Origin: SZUA-265 sp965651905 | Lineage (GTDB): Bacteria > Myxococcota_A > Polyangia > Polyangiales > Polyangiaceae | NCBI GenBank assembly: GCA_965651905.1 | Contig: CBFGUG010000007.1 | Span: 1 to 64,000, forward strand | Reading direction: 5' to 3' | DNA: 64,000 nt | Shown: positions 36,032 through 46,114 of the stretch, in pieces | Layout: the number at the start of each line of letters is the position of its first letter | Numbering within the stretch: position 1 is the first letter of the stretch | Program-made: the position numbers and the translations under genes | Notes under the pieces: generated by a model | The model's database searches: none | The model's input: the letters and a program-made list of their open reading frames with translations, nothing else | What the model was told of the DNA's origin: nothing

Positions 36032-37249
36032 TCACGTGGACTGGGGTTGTGACCCGAAGGAAGAACCACTGGCAACCACGACCGAACTCTCGACTTCCGA
36101 CGAAGTGGCCACCCGGACGTTCCGTTGAGCCTCCCTGGAACGAGAAATGTTGAGCAAAATGCCCATCGCCGCCGCGTTGACGAGCAGTGACGAACCACCG
36201 TAGCTCACGAACGGCAACGTCAGCCCTTTGGTCGGCAGCATGGCCATCGCCACTGCGAGGTTGATCAAGGCTTGGGTGCCGAACAGCGTGCTGATCCCGA
36301 ACGCCACGTAAGATCCGTACTCGTCCGCTGCATGTAGGGCGATACGCACGCCCCGCGCTACCAGTGCCAGGTACGCCGCACAAAGCACGAGTATTCCAAT
36401 GAACCCCAGCTCCTCGCCGACGATCGCGGCGATGAAGTCGGTGTGTGCTTCAGGCAAGTACAAGACTTGAAATCCCTTGCCGAGACCGAGACCTGACAGC
36501 TCGCCCGAACCGAAGCTCATGATCGATTGAAACGGCTGATACGCGAGGTCCTGTCGATGTTCCGCCATGTGGCGCCACGCGAGCATGCGCTCCCAGCGAT
36601 AGTCCGCGGTTCTGACGAGCCAGGCTGCCGCAGCAAACCCGGCCGCAGCGACGAGCAGAAGGTAGTAGAGCCGCGCTCCAGCAACGAACAGCAGCGTGAA
36701 GGTCAGGAACAGCAGCACCACGGCGCCACCGAAATCGGGCTGCTTGAGGCACAACAACATCAGAATGCCCGCCATCACCAAGTGCGGCAGCATTCCGATC
36801 TTGAAGCTCTTCACCATCGCCTTCTTTTTGGCCAACGAGTAGCCGAGCCACAGGACCAAGGCGACCTTGGCCATTTCCGATGGCTGAATGTGTATCGGAC
36901 CAAGACGTAGCCAGCGCGCCGCGCCACCTCCGGAGTGGCCTAGGCCAGTCACACTCGCGATCATGAGCAGCGTGACCCCGCCCAAAATTAGATAGGTCAC
37001 GGAGCGCAGGCGCCGATAGTCGATCCGCGAAACGGAGTAGAGCACGAAGAGCCCTACAGTCGCGAAGATCGCCTGACGCCTGAGATAGTGATAGGGGTCG
37101 TTGAAGTTGACGGTGGCATCGACGGTACTGGCGGAGAAGACCATCACCACGCCGAACCCCAGCAGGCCGATGACCAGCGCTGCCAGCCCGGTGTCGACGG
37201 GTCCGCTGCGAGGCATCGGGCGGAAGAACCCCAAGATGGCTTCCTTCAT
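36032..37249 (-). CDS. ftsW: Lipid II polymerase / divisome protein FtsW
   Basis: 405 residues, SEDS family. About ten membrane helices. It polymerises lipid II glycans at the septum with the partner transpeptidase FtsI. Landmarks: the conserved loop GSGELSGLGLGKGFQVLYLPEAHTDFIAAIVGEELGFIG and the family tail motif GLTLPFVSYGGSSLL. The ATG at 37249 lies 12 bases after the murD stop. The partner ftsI is in the same operon. Confidence 0.96.
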   Translation of the reverse strand: MKEAILGFFRPMPRSGPVDTGLAALVIGLLGFGVVMVFSASTVDATVNFNDPYHYLRRQAIFATVGLFVLYSVSRIDYRRLRSVTYLILGGVTLLMIASVTGLGHSGGGAARWLRLGPIHIQPSEMAKVALVLWLGYSLAKKKAMVKSFKIGMLPHLVMAGILMLLCLKQPDFGGAVVLLFLTFTLLFVAGARLYYLLLVAAAGFAAAAWLVRTADYRWERMLAWRHMAEHRQDLAYQPFQSIMSFGSGELSGLGLGKGFQVLYLPEAHTDFIAAIVGEELGFIGILVLCAAYLALVARGVRIALHAADEYGSYVAFGISTLFGTQALINLAVAMAMLPTKGLTLPFVSYGGSSLLVNAAAMGILLNISRSREAQRNVRVATSSEVESSVVVASGSSFGSQPQST

Positions 37250-37261
37250 GCCTGCTCAATG

Positions 37262-38611
37262 TCACGACGGCGACGGATCGGACAAGCTATTGACGGCTTC
37301 GCTGAACGCACGCCCCCGTTCGGCGTAGTTCGCGAACATGTCGAAACTGGAACACGCCGGACTGAGCAGAACGGCATCCCCCGCTTGAACCAAGCGCGCC
37401 GCAATGCGAACGGCCTCCGCCATGTCCCCCGCTCGCTCTGTTTGGACCTTGCCCTCGGCAGCCTCCGCGATCGCATCTGCAGCTTCGCCCAACAGCACCA
37501 ACGCACGACCGCGCTCCTGCAACAGCTCGACGAGAGGCTCGTAGCTGCCGAGCTTGTCTCGTCCCCCGGCAATGAGCACACATCGCTCTTCACTCAACCC
37601 CCGCACCGCAGTCACGGCAGCACCCACGTTGGTCGCTTTGGAATCGTCGTAGTAGTTTACGCCCCCAATCGTGGCCACCAACTGCATGCGGTGCGGCAGG
37701 GGCTGGAAGGTTCGCAACCCCGCCGCAATTTCCGACCACCCCAGCCCGAGCGAACGCACGGCGGCGACCGCGGCGGCTAAGTTGTTCAGGTTGTGTCGGC
37801 CGTGCAAGTTCACGAAGCCAGGCTCGAACCCTTCTCCAGTACTGAGCTCCGTCAGCCTGGTGCCGTCAACCGTGTACTCACCCCCCTTACCGAAACGGAC
37901 TTTGCGGCCCTGCCCCCGTCCAACCTGCTCCTCACACGCCGAGTCCGAGGCTGGGTAGATGGCAACGTCATCAGCGTCCTGGTTGACGAAAGCGTTACCC
38001 TTCGCCATCGCGTACGCCGCGTAGTCGGGGTAGCGGTCTAGGTGATCTTCACTGATGTTGAGCAGCAGGCTCACCTTGGGCTTGAACGTGGGCGCGCGCT
38101 CCAGCTGAAAGCTGGACACCTCGAGCACACAGTAGCCCGTCGTTTGACCAACTGCCTCGCACGCTGGCTTCCCTAAGTTACCTCCAGCGAAGGTGGGCTC
38201 GCCCGTCGCGGAGAGCATCGCCGCCGTCAGTACGGTGGTGGTGCTCTTCCCGTTGGTTCCACCAACCGCAACTATGGGAACGCTGATGTAGCGCGACGCC
38301 AGCTCCAATTCGCCGATCACGGGAACGCCGCGCGCCTCCACTCGGTCCAGCACGGCGAGCTGCGGTACCCCCGGCGAGACGACCACCAAGTCGACGTCTT
38401 CGAAGCTCGAATCGAAGTGTTCACCTAGACGCAACTCGATACCCAGGCGTGTCACGGTCTCGGGCAGTTGGTCAGCCTTGCGGGCGTCGAGTCCCACCAC
38501 GCGTGCGCCACGCTCGGCGCAAAGTCGCGCCGCAGCCAGACCGCTTTGTCCCAGGCCCAGCACTGCCACCGTACGGCTGGCGAGATCGAGTTGCGCGGGA
38601 GAGGTGCTCAT
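37262..38611 (-). CDS. murD: UDP-MurNAc-L-Ala--D-Glu ligase MurD
   Basis: 449 residues from the ATG at 38611 (MSTSPAQLD); the frame continues upstream into mraY at a TTG, which is not family-like. It adds D-Glu to UDP-MurNAc-L-Ala. Motifs: VAVLGLGQSGLAAARL, the P-loop GGTNGKSTTTVLTA, the ISEDHLDRYPD segment, and YYDDSKATNVGAA in the C-terminal domain. It begins 11 bases after the mraY stop. Confidence 0.96.
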   Translation of the reverse strand: MSTSPAQLDLASRTVAVLGLGQSGLAAARLCAERGARVVGLDARKADQLPETVTRLGIELRLGEHFDSSFEDVDLVVVSPGVPQLAVLDRVEARGVPVIGELELASRYISVPIVAVGGTNGKSTTTVLTAAMLSATGEPTFAGGNLGKPACEAVGQTTGYCVLEVSSFQLERAPTFKPKVSLLLNISEDHLDRYPDYAAYAMAKGNAFVNQDADDVAIYPASDSACEEQVGRGQGRKVRFGKGGEYTVDGTRLTELSTGEGFEPGFVNLHGRHNLNNLAAAVAAVRSLGLGWSEIAAGLRTFQPLPHRMQLVATIGGVNYYDDSKATNVGAAVTAVRGLSEERCVLIAGGRDKLGSYEPLVELLQERGRALVLLGEAADAIAEAAEGKVQTERAGDMAEAVRIAARLVQAGDAVLLSPACSSFDMFANYAERGRAFSEAVNSLSDPSPS

Positions 38612-38622
38612 GATCGAGATTT

Positions 38623-39753
38623 CTAACGCAACTTCAGCGACGAGAGGCTCACTAGCGCCAAAAGCACGCTGATGATCCAAAAGCGGACGATGATCTTCGG
38701 CTCAGGCCAACCCTTCTTTTCGAAGTGATGATGGATAGGCGCCATCAGGAAGATGCGCCGCCCAAACATCTTGAACCAGGCGACCTGCGTGATCACGCTG
38801 ACCGCTTCTACGAAGAAAATCCCGCCAATCAACATGCTGAGCAGCTCGTTCTTCGTGAGTACCGCCATCATCCCGAGACCGCCACCGAGCGACAGCGACC
38901 CCACGTCTCCCATGAACACTTGCGCGGGATACGTATTGTACCAGAGGAAGCCCACGCCAGCGCCGATCACGGCAGCACCGAACACCGACAGTTCACTCAT
39001 TGCCTCGATACCGGGAACGTCCAGATACGCGGCGAGCGGACGACCGAAGAGCACGGCGCCCGCGATGTAAGCCCAAACCATGTAGGTGCCCGCATTGATC
39101 ATCACGGGGCCAATCGCCAATCCATCGAGACCGTCCGTGAGGTTGACGGCATTGCTCATGGCGACGACCACGAACACCGCGAAAGAAATCGTCAACCAAG
39201 TCGGCAGTTCCAGCGGGTACTTGGAAAACGCCAAGAATGGTAGGCCCAAGCGATTGCGCAGGTCGAGCCAGCCATCAGGCACCTGTCCATGATCCAGGAA
39301 CACGTAACACAACGCGATACTGGCAATGATCGTCTGCCCCAGTAGCTTGTAACGACCTGACAGGCCCTTGCTGTTCTTGGCCACGATCTTCCGCCGATCG
39401 TCGATGTACCCGATCAAACCGTAACCCGCCGTCACTGCCGCAGTCGCGATGACGAAACGATTCGTGACATCGGCCCACAAGATCGTGGGTAGTAGCACGC
39501 TGAGCAGAATCAACGCGCCGCCCATCGTGGGCGTGCCCGCCTTGGTGAAGTGAGACTCGGGGCCGTCGTCTCTGACGACCTGACCGATTTGCTTCTTCTG
39601 CAGTTCTCGAATGAACCACGGCGCCAGAACGAAGGACATCAGCATGGCCGTGATCACCGCCATGATTAGACGAAATGGCACGTAACGCAGCACGTTCAGT
39701 GCGCTGGCCCAGCCGAACTGCTGACTCAACGGGTACAATAGCTCGTAAATCAC
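38623..39753 (-). CDS. mraY: Phospho-MurNAc-pentapeptide transferase MraY
   Basis: 376 residues with about ten membrane helices. It transfers phospho-MurNAc-pentapeptide to undecaprenyl phosphate, making lipid I. Signatures: FTKAGTPTMGGALIL, the metal-site region NAVNLTDGLDGLA, VFMGDVGSLSLGG, and the HHHFEKKGWPE loop near the end. The GTG at 39753 overlaps the murF stop as GTGA. Confidence 0.97.
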   Translation of the reverse strand: MIYELLYPLSQQFGWASALNVLRYVPFRLIMAVITAMLMSFVLAPWFIRELQKKQIGQVVRDDGPESHFTKAGTPTMGGALILLSVLLPTILWADVTNRFVIATAAVTAGYGLIGYIDDRRKIVAKNSKGLSGRYKLLGQTIIASIALCYVFLDHGQVPDGWLDLRNRLGLPFLAFSKYPLELPTWLTISFAVFVVVAMSNAVNLTDGLDGLAIGPVMINAGTYMVWAYIAGAVLFGRPLAAYLDVPGIEAMSELSVFGAAVIGAGVGFLWYNTYPAQVFMGDVGSLSLGGGLGMMAVLTKNELLSMLIGGIFFVEAVSVITQVAWFKMFGRRIFLMAPIHHHFEKKGWPEPKIIVRFWIISVLLALVSLSSLKLR

Positions 39754-41159
39754 TCGGGCATACCTTCTCTTCGCAGCAGCGCGTCTACCACCAACTCAGC
39801 GCGGACTCCACGGGAGGCTTTGACCAAGACGACGTCACCTGGCGAAATGCCTTGGCTGACAGGGCCCGCCGCTTGTGCGGAAGTCTCGAAAAAGCGATGG
39901 CTGGGTGCTCGACTGAGCATTCGGATGGCGTCGCCGCCGATGGCCGTCGTGGTTGCCGCGTTCGCAGCGCTGACGTAGCCCGAGAGTTTTTCGTGTTCCG
40001 ACGCCGACCACTCGCCTAGTTCGCGCATTTCGCCGAGGACCAAGTGCAGCCGAGCTTTTCGCAGCAGTGCAACTTCCCGTGCGACGTCGATCGCTGCGCG
40101 GACACTCGCGGGATTGGCATTGTAGGTATCGTCGATCACGAGCGTCCCGTCGTCCATCGTGAAGGGTGTGAGCCGTCCGGGTTGACGTGCATCCGGTCGC
40201 GACAACGCCGATTCCAGTGTTCGTGCGTCGATGGGAGAATTCCCGAGGTGCTCACTCACTGCCAGGGCGGTACAAACGGCGAGTGCTCCTGGCCGCCCCA
40301 AGAAAGGCGACGAAAATACGAGCTCAGTCCCATCGGGTCTGCACACTGTAACCCTGCTGCGACAATCGCTCATCAGCGTCACGTCGACGATGCGGTAGTC
40401 CGCCTCGGGGGAGGCGCCGACTCCCAGCTTCTCCTTCGCCGCGCTCAGTAGAAGCTGCCGTGCGACGCGCGTGTCATCCACGTTGCCGACGTGCAGCGCG
40501 GCCCCCGTACGCAGAATCGCTGCTTCCTCTCGCTCGATCGCGTCGAGATCGCCCAGACCTTCGCTGTGCTCCAGATCGATCAACGTGAGCACACAAACGT
40601 CTGGGCTCGTCATGTCTGCCAGAGTCGGGATCTCACCCGTCTGGTTGGTACCGAGTTCGAGCACCGCAACGTCGTGGTCTTCCCCTACGCCAAACAACAC
40701 CATCGGCACGCCGATCAGGTTGTTCAGGTTGCCCTGCGTCAGGTGCACGCTCGCGCCGAGCTGCTGGGTCAGGAGTGCTCCAATCAACGTTCGCGTTGTA
40801 GTCTTCCCCGCTGAACCCGCGACCGCGACCACACGCCCTCCCCAGCGCTGTCGATGCGCTCGCGCCAGCGCGCCGAGTGCCGCAAGTGAGTCGTCAACCT
40901 CGACCCCAGCGACGCCAGGCCCAAGCTGCTGTCCCAGCACAGCTACTGCCCCCTGCTCGATCGCGGCAGGGACGTAGGCGTTCCCGTCGAATCGTTCACC
41001 TTTTAGAGCGACGAACAGCTGCCCTCGCAAGTCGCGCCGAGAGTCAGTGCAGATGCCGCGCACTCGCAGCTTGCCGTCTCCGAAGAGCTTGCCACCGACG
41101 ATGCTCGCGATCTCTCCCAACTCGAAGCAGACGGCGTTGCTCGGGATCTCGGTGGCCAT
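39750..41159 (-). CDS. murF: UDP-MurNAc-tripeptide--D-Ala-D-Ala ligase MurF
   Basis: 469 residues. It adds the D-Ala-D-Ala dipeptide to the UDP-MurNAc tripeptide. Motifs: P-loop AGSAGKTTTRTLIGA, the LELGTNQTGEI region, the central DDTYNANPASVRAAID, and VLGEMRELGEWSASEH. ATG at 41159 overlaps the murE stop (TGATG). No ddl gene to supply D-Ala-D-Ala is in the window. Confidence 0.97.
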   Translation of the reverse strand: MATEIPSNAVCFELGEIASIVGGKLFGDGKLRVRGICTDSRRDLRGQLFVALKGERFDGNAYVPAAIEQGAVAVLGQQLGPGVAGVEVDDSLAALGALARAHRQRWGGRVVAVAGSAGKTTTRTLIGALLTQQLGASVHLTQGNLNNLIGVPMVLFGVGEDHDVAVLELGTNQTGEIPTLADMTSPDVCVLTLIDLEHSEGLGDLDAIEREEAAILRTGAALHVGNVDDTRVARQLLLSAAKEKLGVGASPEADYRIVDVTLMSDCRSRVTVCRPDGTELVFSSPFLGRPGALAVCTALAVSEHLGNSPIDARTLESALSRPDARQPGRLTPFTMDDGTLVIDDTYNANPASVRAAIDVAREVALLRKARLHLVLGEMRELGEWSASEHEKLSGYVSAANAATTTAIGGDAIRMLSRAPSHRFFETSAQAAGPVSQGISPGDVVLVKASRGVRAELVVDALLRREGMPE

Positions 41160-42673
41160 CAGGCGCCCCTGCGTTCGACTAGGGCTTGCCTGGCAACGAC
41201 GCGATCGTCGAAGTCGAGGCGCGTGTCACCGACAATCTGATAGTCCTCGTGTCCTTTCCCAGCGATTAACACGACGTCGCCAGGGTTCGCTCCGATCACC
41301 GCGTCGAAGATCGCGGCGCGCCGATCGAGCGTCGTGTGGACGCGTGCGTTGCTACCGCCCATGCCAGCGGTGATCTCTTCCGCGATGTCCTCGGGGGACT
41401 CGCCACGAGGGTTGTCGTTGGTGACGATGGCAACGTCTGCCAATCGCGCGGCGTGACCGCCCATCAGGGGCCGCTTCGTTCGGTCACGATCGCCGCCGCA
41501 ACCGAAAACGCAAATCAGACGCGAACGGGCAGCAGCCGAGAGTCGCTTCGTGGTGGTGAGTGCCCGCTCCAGGGCATCAGGCGTGTGAGCGTAGTCGACC
41601 AACACGGTGATGTCGTCCTGTTCGCTTTCGCAGCGTTCCATCCTGCCGGGCGCTCCACGTACTGCTGACGCCACGTCGACGAGATCGCCGAGCCGTACGT
41701 CCAGCGCGTGCAGCGCGCCCAAAGTCAAGAGCCAGTTGTCGACGTTGTGCTCACCGATCAAACCAGTGCGATACTCGAACTCACCTTGCGGCGTGTGCAC
41801 ACTGACCCTCGCTCCGTCGATGGACAGGTCCCATCGCTCACCGAAAATCTGTGCGCTCGAGTGCATTCGGCTCACGCGCAAAAAGTCGTGGTGACTTCGC
41901 TCGGCTAGGGCTGCGCCGAAAGAGTCGTCGATGTTGATCACACGCGCCGCGGGACTGAGCACCTCGAATAGACGCGCCTTCGCTGCTTGGTATTCCTCGA
42001 GGGTGCCATGGTAGTCGAGGTGGTCGTGCGTGAGGTTGGTCAGCGCCGCAACGCCGAAACTCAGTCCATCCACGCGACCTTGAGCGAGCGCGTGACTCGA
42101 CACCTCCATCACCGCGTGTTCGGCGCCTGCTCGCAGCGCCGCCGCCAGGAAGCGCGAGATCCGATCGGGCTCGGGTGTGGTTAGACTCGCGGGCAGTGTC
42201 AGCGTGCCGAAATCGCAACCCAGTGTGCCCAGCTGCGCCGTCGGTTTTCCGAGCGCGTCGAGGCATTGGCGCACCAAGCTGGCGCAAGTCGTCTTGCCGT
42301 TGGTGCCCGTGATGCCCACCAATCGCAGTTGCTTCGAGGGATTCTCGTGCACCGCCTCGGCGGCAGGGCCCAGTGCGGTGCGTACGTCCGTCACACGCAC
42401 CTGCGGAACGGAAGTCTCGAGCGGCGGCGCACTCGCGTCGAGCATGACGGCCGTCGCTCCAGCTTGCACGGCTTGTTCGACATACCTCACCCCGTCGAAA
42501 CGCTCACCCCGACGGGCGACGAACAACGAGCCAGGAGTCACCTCACGCGAGTCCTGACACACGTCGCTCACGACGACGCTGCCGTCGCCATTCAATACGG
42601 GGAGATGGGCCTCTAGCTGCGCAGCCAGCCGAGTGAGCTCGATGCCGACGCCATCCTTCATGGCACTACTCAC
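41159..42673 (-). CDS. murE: UDP-MurNAc-L-Ala-D-Glu--meso-DAP ligase MurE
   Basis: 504 residues. It adds the third stem-peptide residue. P-loop GITGTNGKTTCASLV, TNLTHDHLDYHGT and, in the C-terminal domain, DNPR within VTNDNPRGESPE, the signature of enzymes specific for meso-diaminopimelate. So the wall is predicted to be the DAP type. The GTG at 42673 overlaps the ftsI stop as GTGA; an in-frame ATG at 42661 is the alternative start. Confidence 0.96.
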   Translation of the reverse strand: MSSAMKDGVGIELTRLAAQLEAHLPVLNGDGSVVVSDVCQDSREVTPGSLFVARRGERFDGVRYVEQAVQAGATAVMLDASAPPLETSVPQVRVTDVRTALGPAAEAVHENPSKQLRLVGITGTNGKTTCASLVRQCLDALGKPTAQLGTLGCDFGTLTLPASLTTPEPDRISRFLAAALRAGAEHAVMEVSSHALAQGRVDGLSFGVAALTNLTHDHLDYHGTLEEYQAAKARLFEVLSPAARVINIDDSFGAALAERSHHDFLRVSRMHSSAQIFGERWDLSIDGARVSVHTPQGEFEYRTGLIGEHNVDNWLLTLGALHALDVRLGDLVDVASAVRGAPGRMERCESEQDDITVLVDYAHTPDALERALTTTKRLSAAARSRLICVFGCGGDRDRTKRPLMGGHAARLADVAIVTNDNPRGESPEDIAEEITAGMGGSNARVHTTLDRRAAIFDAVIGANPGDVVLIAGKGHEDYQIVGDTRLDFDDRVVARQALVERRGA

Positions 42674-44814
42674 GAAGCTGGGCCGAACTCGACGACCATC
42701 ACGGCGCCTTTGTCCAACACCTGCCCAGGAGGTGGCGTCTGCTTCGCTACCAAGCCGCTGCCCACTACTCGTGGTTTGACGCCCAACTCTACTGCTTTCT
42801 GCACCACGCGACGCACGGGCCAGCCCGTCATGTCGGGCACGAGGATCTGATCTCCCGTCGGCTTCACAGTAGCGACGACTGTCTCCTGAACGGTTGGTGC
42901 CTTGCCCTCCGCCTTGCGCAAAAGCGCGTAGGTTGCGTTCGCTGGATCGGCCTGTTGCGCGAGCTCGGAAATGTCGATGTGCTCGGTCCCCGAAGGCGTC
43001 AGCCCGCGCGACTTGAGCGCCGCTTCGGCCACCTTCCGAAAAACTGGTGCGGCCACTTCGCCGCCTGAGTGGGCGACCATTGGCTCATCCACCATCACGC
43101 TGATCGCGACGATGGGATTCTTCGCGGGCACGAAGCCGACGAACGAGGCCACGTACTTGTCGAGAGAATACTGCCCCGTTGCGGGGTCCGTCTTCTGCGC
43201 GGTAGCGGTCTTCCCCGCGACGGCGAATCCCTCGAGCGCGGCGCTGGTCCCCGTGCCCTCGCCCTCAGTCACGGCCACCATCATCTCGCTGACGATGCGC
43301 GCGACTTTGGCCGACACGGCGCGACGTCGCACGCGCGGCTGCGCCTCGCGAATGACCTCACCGTTCGATGCGGTAACCCGCTTGATCAAGATGGGTTCCA
43401 TCAGCTTGCCGTCGTTGGCCAATGCGGCAGTGGCCATGGCCATCTGCAGGTTGGTCACGCTGATGCCCTGCCCGAATGACGCAGCAGCGGTCTCCACCTG
43501 CACCCAGGGTCGCTCTCGAGGCAACAACACGCCAGAGGATTCGCCCGGCAGCGGCAGTTGCGTCGAATGCCCGAATCCGAAGCGCAGCAGCGCCTCGTAC
43601 AGACTCTCTCCGCCCATGCTCAGCCCGATCTTGGCGGAGCAGATGTTCGACGAATGCGCGAGCACACCAGATATCGTAAGCCACTCCGACGGGTGAGTGT
43701 CGCGAATGACCACGTTGTCGACAGGCATGCGGCCCTTCTCGCAGTACATTCGCTCGGTGGGCCCGATCACCTTGTTCGAAAGCCCGGCTGCAACCGTGAA
43801 GATCTTCATGGTGGACCCCGGCTCGAAACGATCGCTGACCGCGCGGTTGCGGCGCTGCAGCGCCTCACTGTTGCGGTAGTCGTTCGGGTTGTAGCCGGGC
43901 CAGCTGACCATCGCCAACACCTCGCCCGTCGCGGGTTCTACCACGACGACAGATCCGCCGCTGGCTTCGTAGGTGCGCGCAGCCAGAGCCAGTTCGCGCT
44001 CGGCGGCGTATTGAATCCCTTGGTCGATACTCAGTTCTATGTTGTGCCCAGTGAAGGCGCGGTCCTGATCCATGCCCTCGCTGAAGATCAATCGACCGTT
44101 GCGATCACGTAGGCCACGCAGTCGTTCCGCATGGCCTTTGAGTTCGTCGTTGAGAGAGTACTCGATGCCGTCTTTGCCCTCGCCGTCGGGCGCCACGAAA
44201 CCCAGCAGGGGCGCAGCGAGTTCACGCCGCGGGTAGTAACGACGCCCCTCGCCCTCGACGATCAGACCGCGGATGCGCTCCTGTTCATCAGTGCCGCGCA
44301 TCAACTGACGCACGGCGTCCGCTTCTTCACGCGAAATGCGACGCTTGAGCCACGTGAAGCGGCGCTTGCGCAATATCTTGCGTTCGACCAGCGCAGGGTC
44401 GAGGGAAAGTGCGGCTGCGATCCGATTGGCGGCGTCGCGCGCAGCGCGCGGTTGATCTTGGGGAGTCACGCCGCGTAGCAACTCGTAAGCGTCGAGGCTG
44501 ACGCTGGGCACGTCGACGCTGACGGCAAGCGCGCTGCCATTGCGGTCGTAGAGCGTACCGCGTTTGGGCGCGACGTGAAGGCGGCGCTCTCGCTGTTTCT
44601 CAGCCATGTCACGCCAAGCCGCACCATCCACGATGGTCAGGTGGTAACCAGCCGCCACGACGACGCCCAAGCCTGCCGCCAGAGCACCACACAACATGGC
44701 CATACGAATGCGGATCCACTTGCCCTCGGGCAGCCAAATGCGATTGACCACGGGGCGGTTCACCCCTGGCACGCGTTCGGAATCGGACGGACTTCTCACT
44801 CGGACGCTCTTCAC
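42670..44814 (-). CDS. ftsI: Septal transpeptidase FtsI (PBP3) with PASTA domain
   Basis: 714 residues. A class B penicillin-binding protein that cross-links septal peptidoglycan beside FtsW. One N-terminal membrane helix (about 39-60), a dimerisation domain starting RGTLYDRNGSALA, and the transpeptidase domain with active Ser334 in FEPGSTMK and HSSN for the SxN box. The third box reads K535-T-A within AGKTATAQ where most family members have KTG. A single PASTA domain closes the protein (VPDMTGWPVRRVVQKAVELG). The GTG at 44814 overlaps the ftsL stop as GTGA. Confidence 0.96.
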   Translation of the reverse strand: MKSVRVRSPSDSERVPGVNRPVVNRIWLPEGKWIRIRMAMLCGALAAGLGVVVAAGYHLTIVDGAAWRDMAEKQRERRLHVAPKRGTLYDRNGSALAVSVDVPSVSLDAYELLRGVTPQDQPRAARDAANRIAAALSLDPALVERKILRKRRFTWLKRRISREEADAVRQLMRGTDEQERIRGLIVEGEGRRYYPRRELAAPLLGFVAPDGEGKDGIEYSLNDELKGHAERLRGLRDRNGRLIFSEGMDQDRAFTGHNIELSIDQGIQYAAERELALAARTYEASGGSVVVVEPATGEVLAMVSWPGYNPNDYRNSEALQRRNRAVSDRFEPGSTMKIFTVAAGLSNKVIGPTERMYCEKGRMPVDNVVIRDTHPSEWLTISGVLAHSSNICSAKIGLSMGGESLYEALLRFGFGHSTQLPLPGESSGVLLPRERPWVQVETAAASFGQGISVTNLQMAMATAALANDGKLMEPILIKRVTASNGEVIREAQPRVRRRAVSAKVARIVSEMMVAVTEGEGTGTSAALEGFAVAGKTATAQKTDPATGQYSLDKYVASFVGFVPAKNPIVAISVMVDEPMVAHSGGEVAAPVFRKVAEAALKSRGLTPSGTEHIDISELAQQADPANATYALLRKAEGKAPTVQETVVATVKPTGDQILVPDMTGWPVRRVVQKAVELGVKPRVVGSGLVAKQTPPPGQVLDKGAVMVVEFGPAS

Positions 44815-45167
44815 TGAATCCCCTTGGCCAAGTTCATTGCGCCTTCGACCTCGGCTTCCTCTACCGTCGGCATCGGCCCCCCGGGGAAAATGCGATCTTC
44901 AGACGGGGCTTCCATCCCAAGCAGCGTGCGCGCCACGAAGTCGACGCGTTCCGGCGTCTTGTGACTCGCGATCTCGAGTTCGAGCACTCGGCGCACTTCG
45001 CGCAGTCGCCCGACGTGAGCGTGGGCTCGGCCCAGCTCGTACCCGAGCTGAACGGCCTGCACACGGATCGAGAGATGAAAGGTGAACGCTGCGGTCGATG
45101 CGACCACGGCGAGGGTCCAAAGCACCAAAAAGGGGCGTTTTCCAGCTTTCAGGTTCGCGTGTCCCAT
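44811..45167 (-). CDS. ftsL: Cell division protein FtsL
   Basis: 118 residues from ATG 45167 with GGAG eleven bases upstream; a GTG at 45179 is the alternative. Short basic N-terminus, one membrane helix (about residues 13-33, FLVLWTLAVVASTAAF), then a leucine-zipper-like coiled coil (LGYELGRAHAHVGRLREVRRVLELEI). This is the typical FtsL layout; the protein works with FtsB and FtsQ in activating FtsWI. Identification rests on shape and position between rsmH and ftsI more than on sequence. It overlaps the end of rsmH. Confidence 0.88.
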   Translation of the reverse strand: MGHANLKAGKRPFLVLWTLAVVASTAAFTFHLSIRVQAVQLGYELGRAHAHVGRLREVRRVLELEIASHKTPERVDFVARTLLGMEAPSEDRIFPGGPMPTVEEAEVEGAMNLAKGIQ

Positions 45168-46114
45168 GGATCGGCCCACTCCGGCGTCGGGGGTGGTACC
45201 TGCATTAGCGCGGTCCGCGCCGCAACACGAAGTTTTGCGCTACGCGAACGTGGATTGTCGTCCAGTTCGGAACTCGAAGGCAGCCGCGGTTTGGTCGAAA
45301 CACGCTTCCAGAGCGCCCTTTCGGCAAAACAGCGCTTCACCAGACGATCTTCGAGGGAATGAAAGCTGATGAGCGCCGCAACGCCACCCGGACGAACCAC
45401 GTCGTGCAACTGGCCGAGCAGGCTCGCGATCTCTTCGAGCTCACGATTGACGGCAATGCGCAGCGCTTGAAAGGTGCGCGTCGCGGGATCGATGCCTGCT
45501 TGGCGACGCACCCCCGTCGCCTTCACGACGGCGCGGCGCAAATCGAAGGTCGTCTGCATTTCGCCGTCGTCGATCGCCTGTTTGATGCAAGTGGCGATAC
45601 GCCTCGAGCAGCGCTCCTCGCCCAGCTGAAAGATCAGATCAGCAAGATCTTCTTGAGAGAGCCGCCCGATCAGCTCTAGCGCGGTTTCGCCTCGGGAGGG
45701 GTCCATGCGCATGTCGAGCGGACCTTCGCGGCGAAAACTCAGGCCGCGGTGCGCCTGATCCAACTGCGGGGAGCTCACGCCCAGGTCGGCGATCACGCCA
45801 TCGACCCTGGACACTCCTTGCTTGAACAGCCACGCCTTCAGCTGGCTGAAGTCTCCGTGCACGAACTGCACGCGTTCGCCGAAGCGAGCCAGACGACGAC
45901 GACTCGATGCGAGCGCATCAGCATCGCGATCGAAACCCACGACACACATCCCATCGTAGGCGTCGAGCACCGCTTCGCTGTGTCCGCCGTAACCCAACGT
46001 GACGTCCACGCACAAACCAGTGCCGACCGACGACAGCGCGTCGACGACTTCATCGCGCATCACCGTGAGGTGTGGGCGGTTGTTCGATTCGATACTCAAG
46101 GCGGCCACCGTCAT
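45149..46114 (-). CDS. rsmH: 16S rRNA (cytosine1402-N4)-methyltransferase RsmH
   Basis: 321 residues, the normal length. It methylates N4 of C1402 in 16S rRNA. Motifs: HLTVMRDEVVDAL at the start, the SAM loop DVTLGYGGHSEAVL, GVIADLGVSSPQLD, RGLSFRREGPLDMRMD, and the C-terminal VAALISFHSLEDRLVKRCF. The ATG overlaps the mraZ stop as ATGA. Its place as second gene of the dcw cluster is conserved. Confidence 0.97.
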   Translation of the reverse strand: MTVAALSIESNNRPHLTVMRDEVVDALSSVGTGLCVDVTLGYGGHSEAVLDAYDGMCVVGFDRDADALASSRRRLARFGERVQFVHGDFSQLKAWLFKQGVSRVDGVIADLGVSSPQLDQAHRGLSFRREGPLDMRMDPSRGETALELIGRLSQEDLADLIFQLGEERCSRRIATCIKQAIDDGEMQTTFDLRRAVVKATGVRRQAGIDPATRTFQALRIAVNRELEEIASLLGQLHDVVRPGGVAALISFHSLEDRLVKRCFAERALWKRVSTKPRLPSSSELDDNPRSRSAKLRVAARTALMQVPPPTPEWADPWDTRT

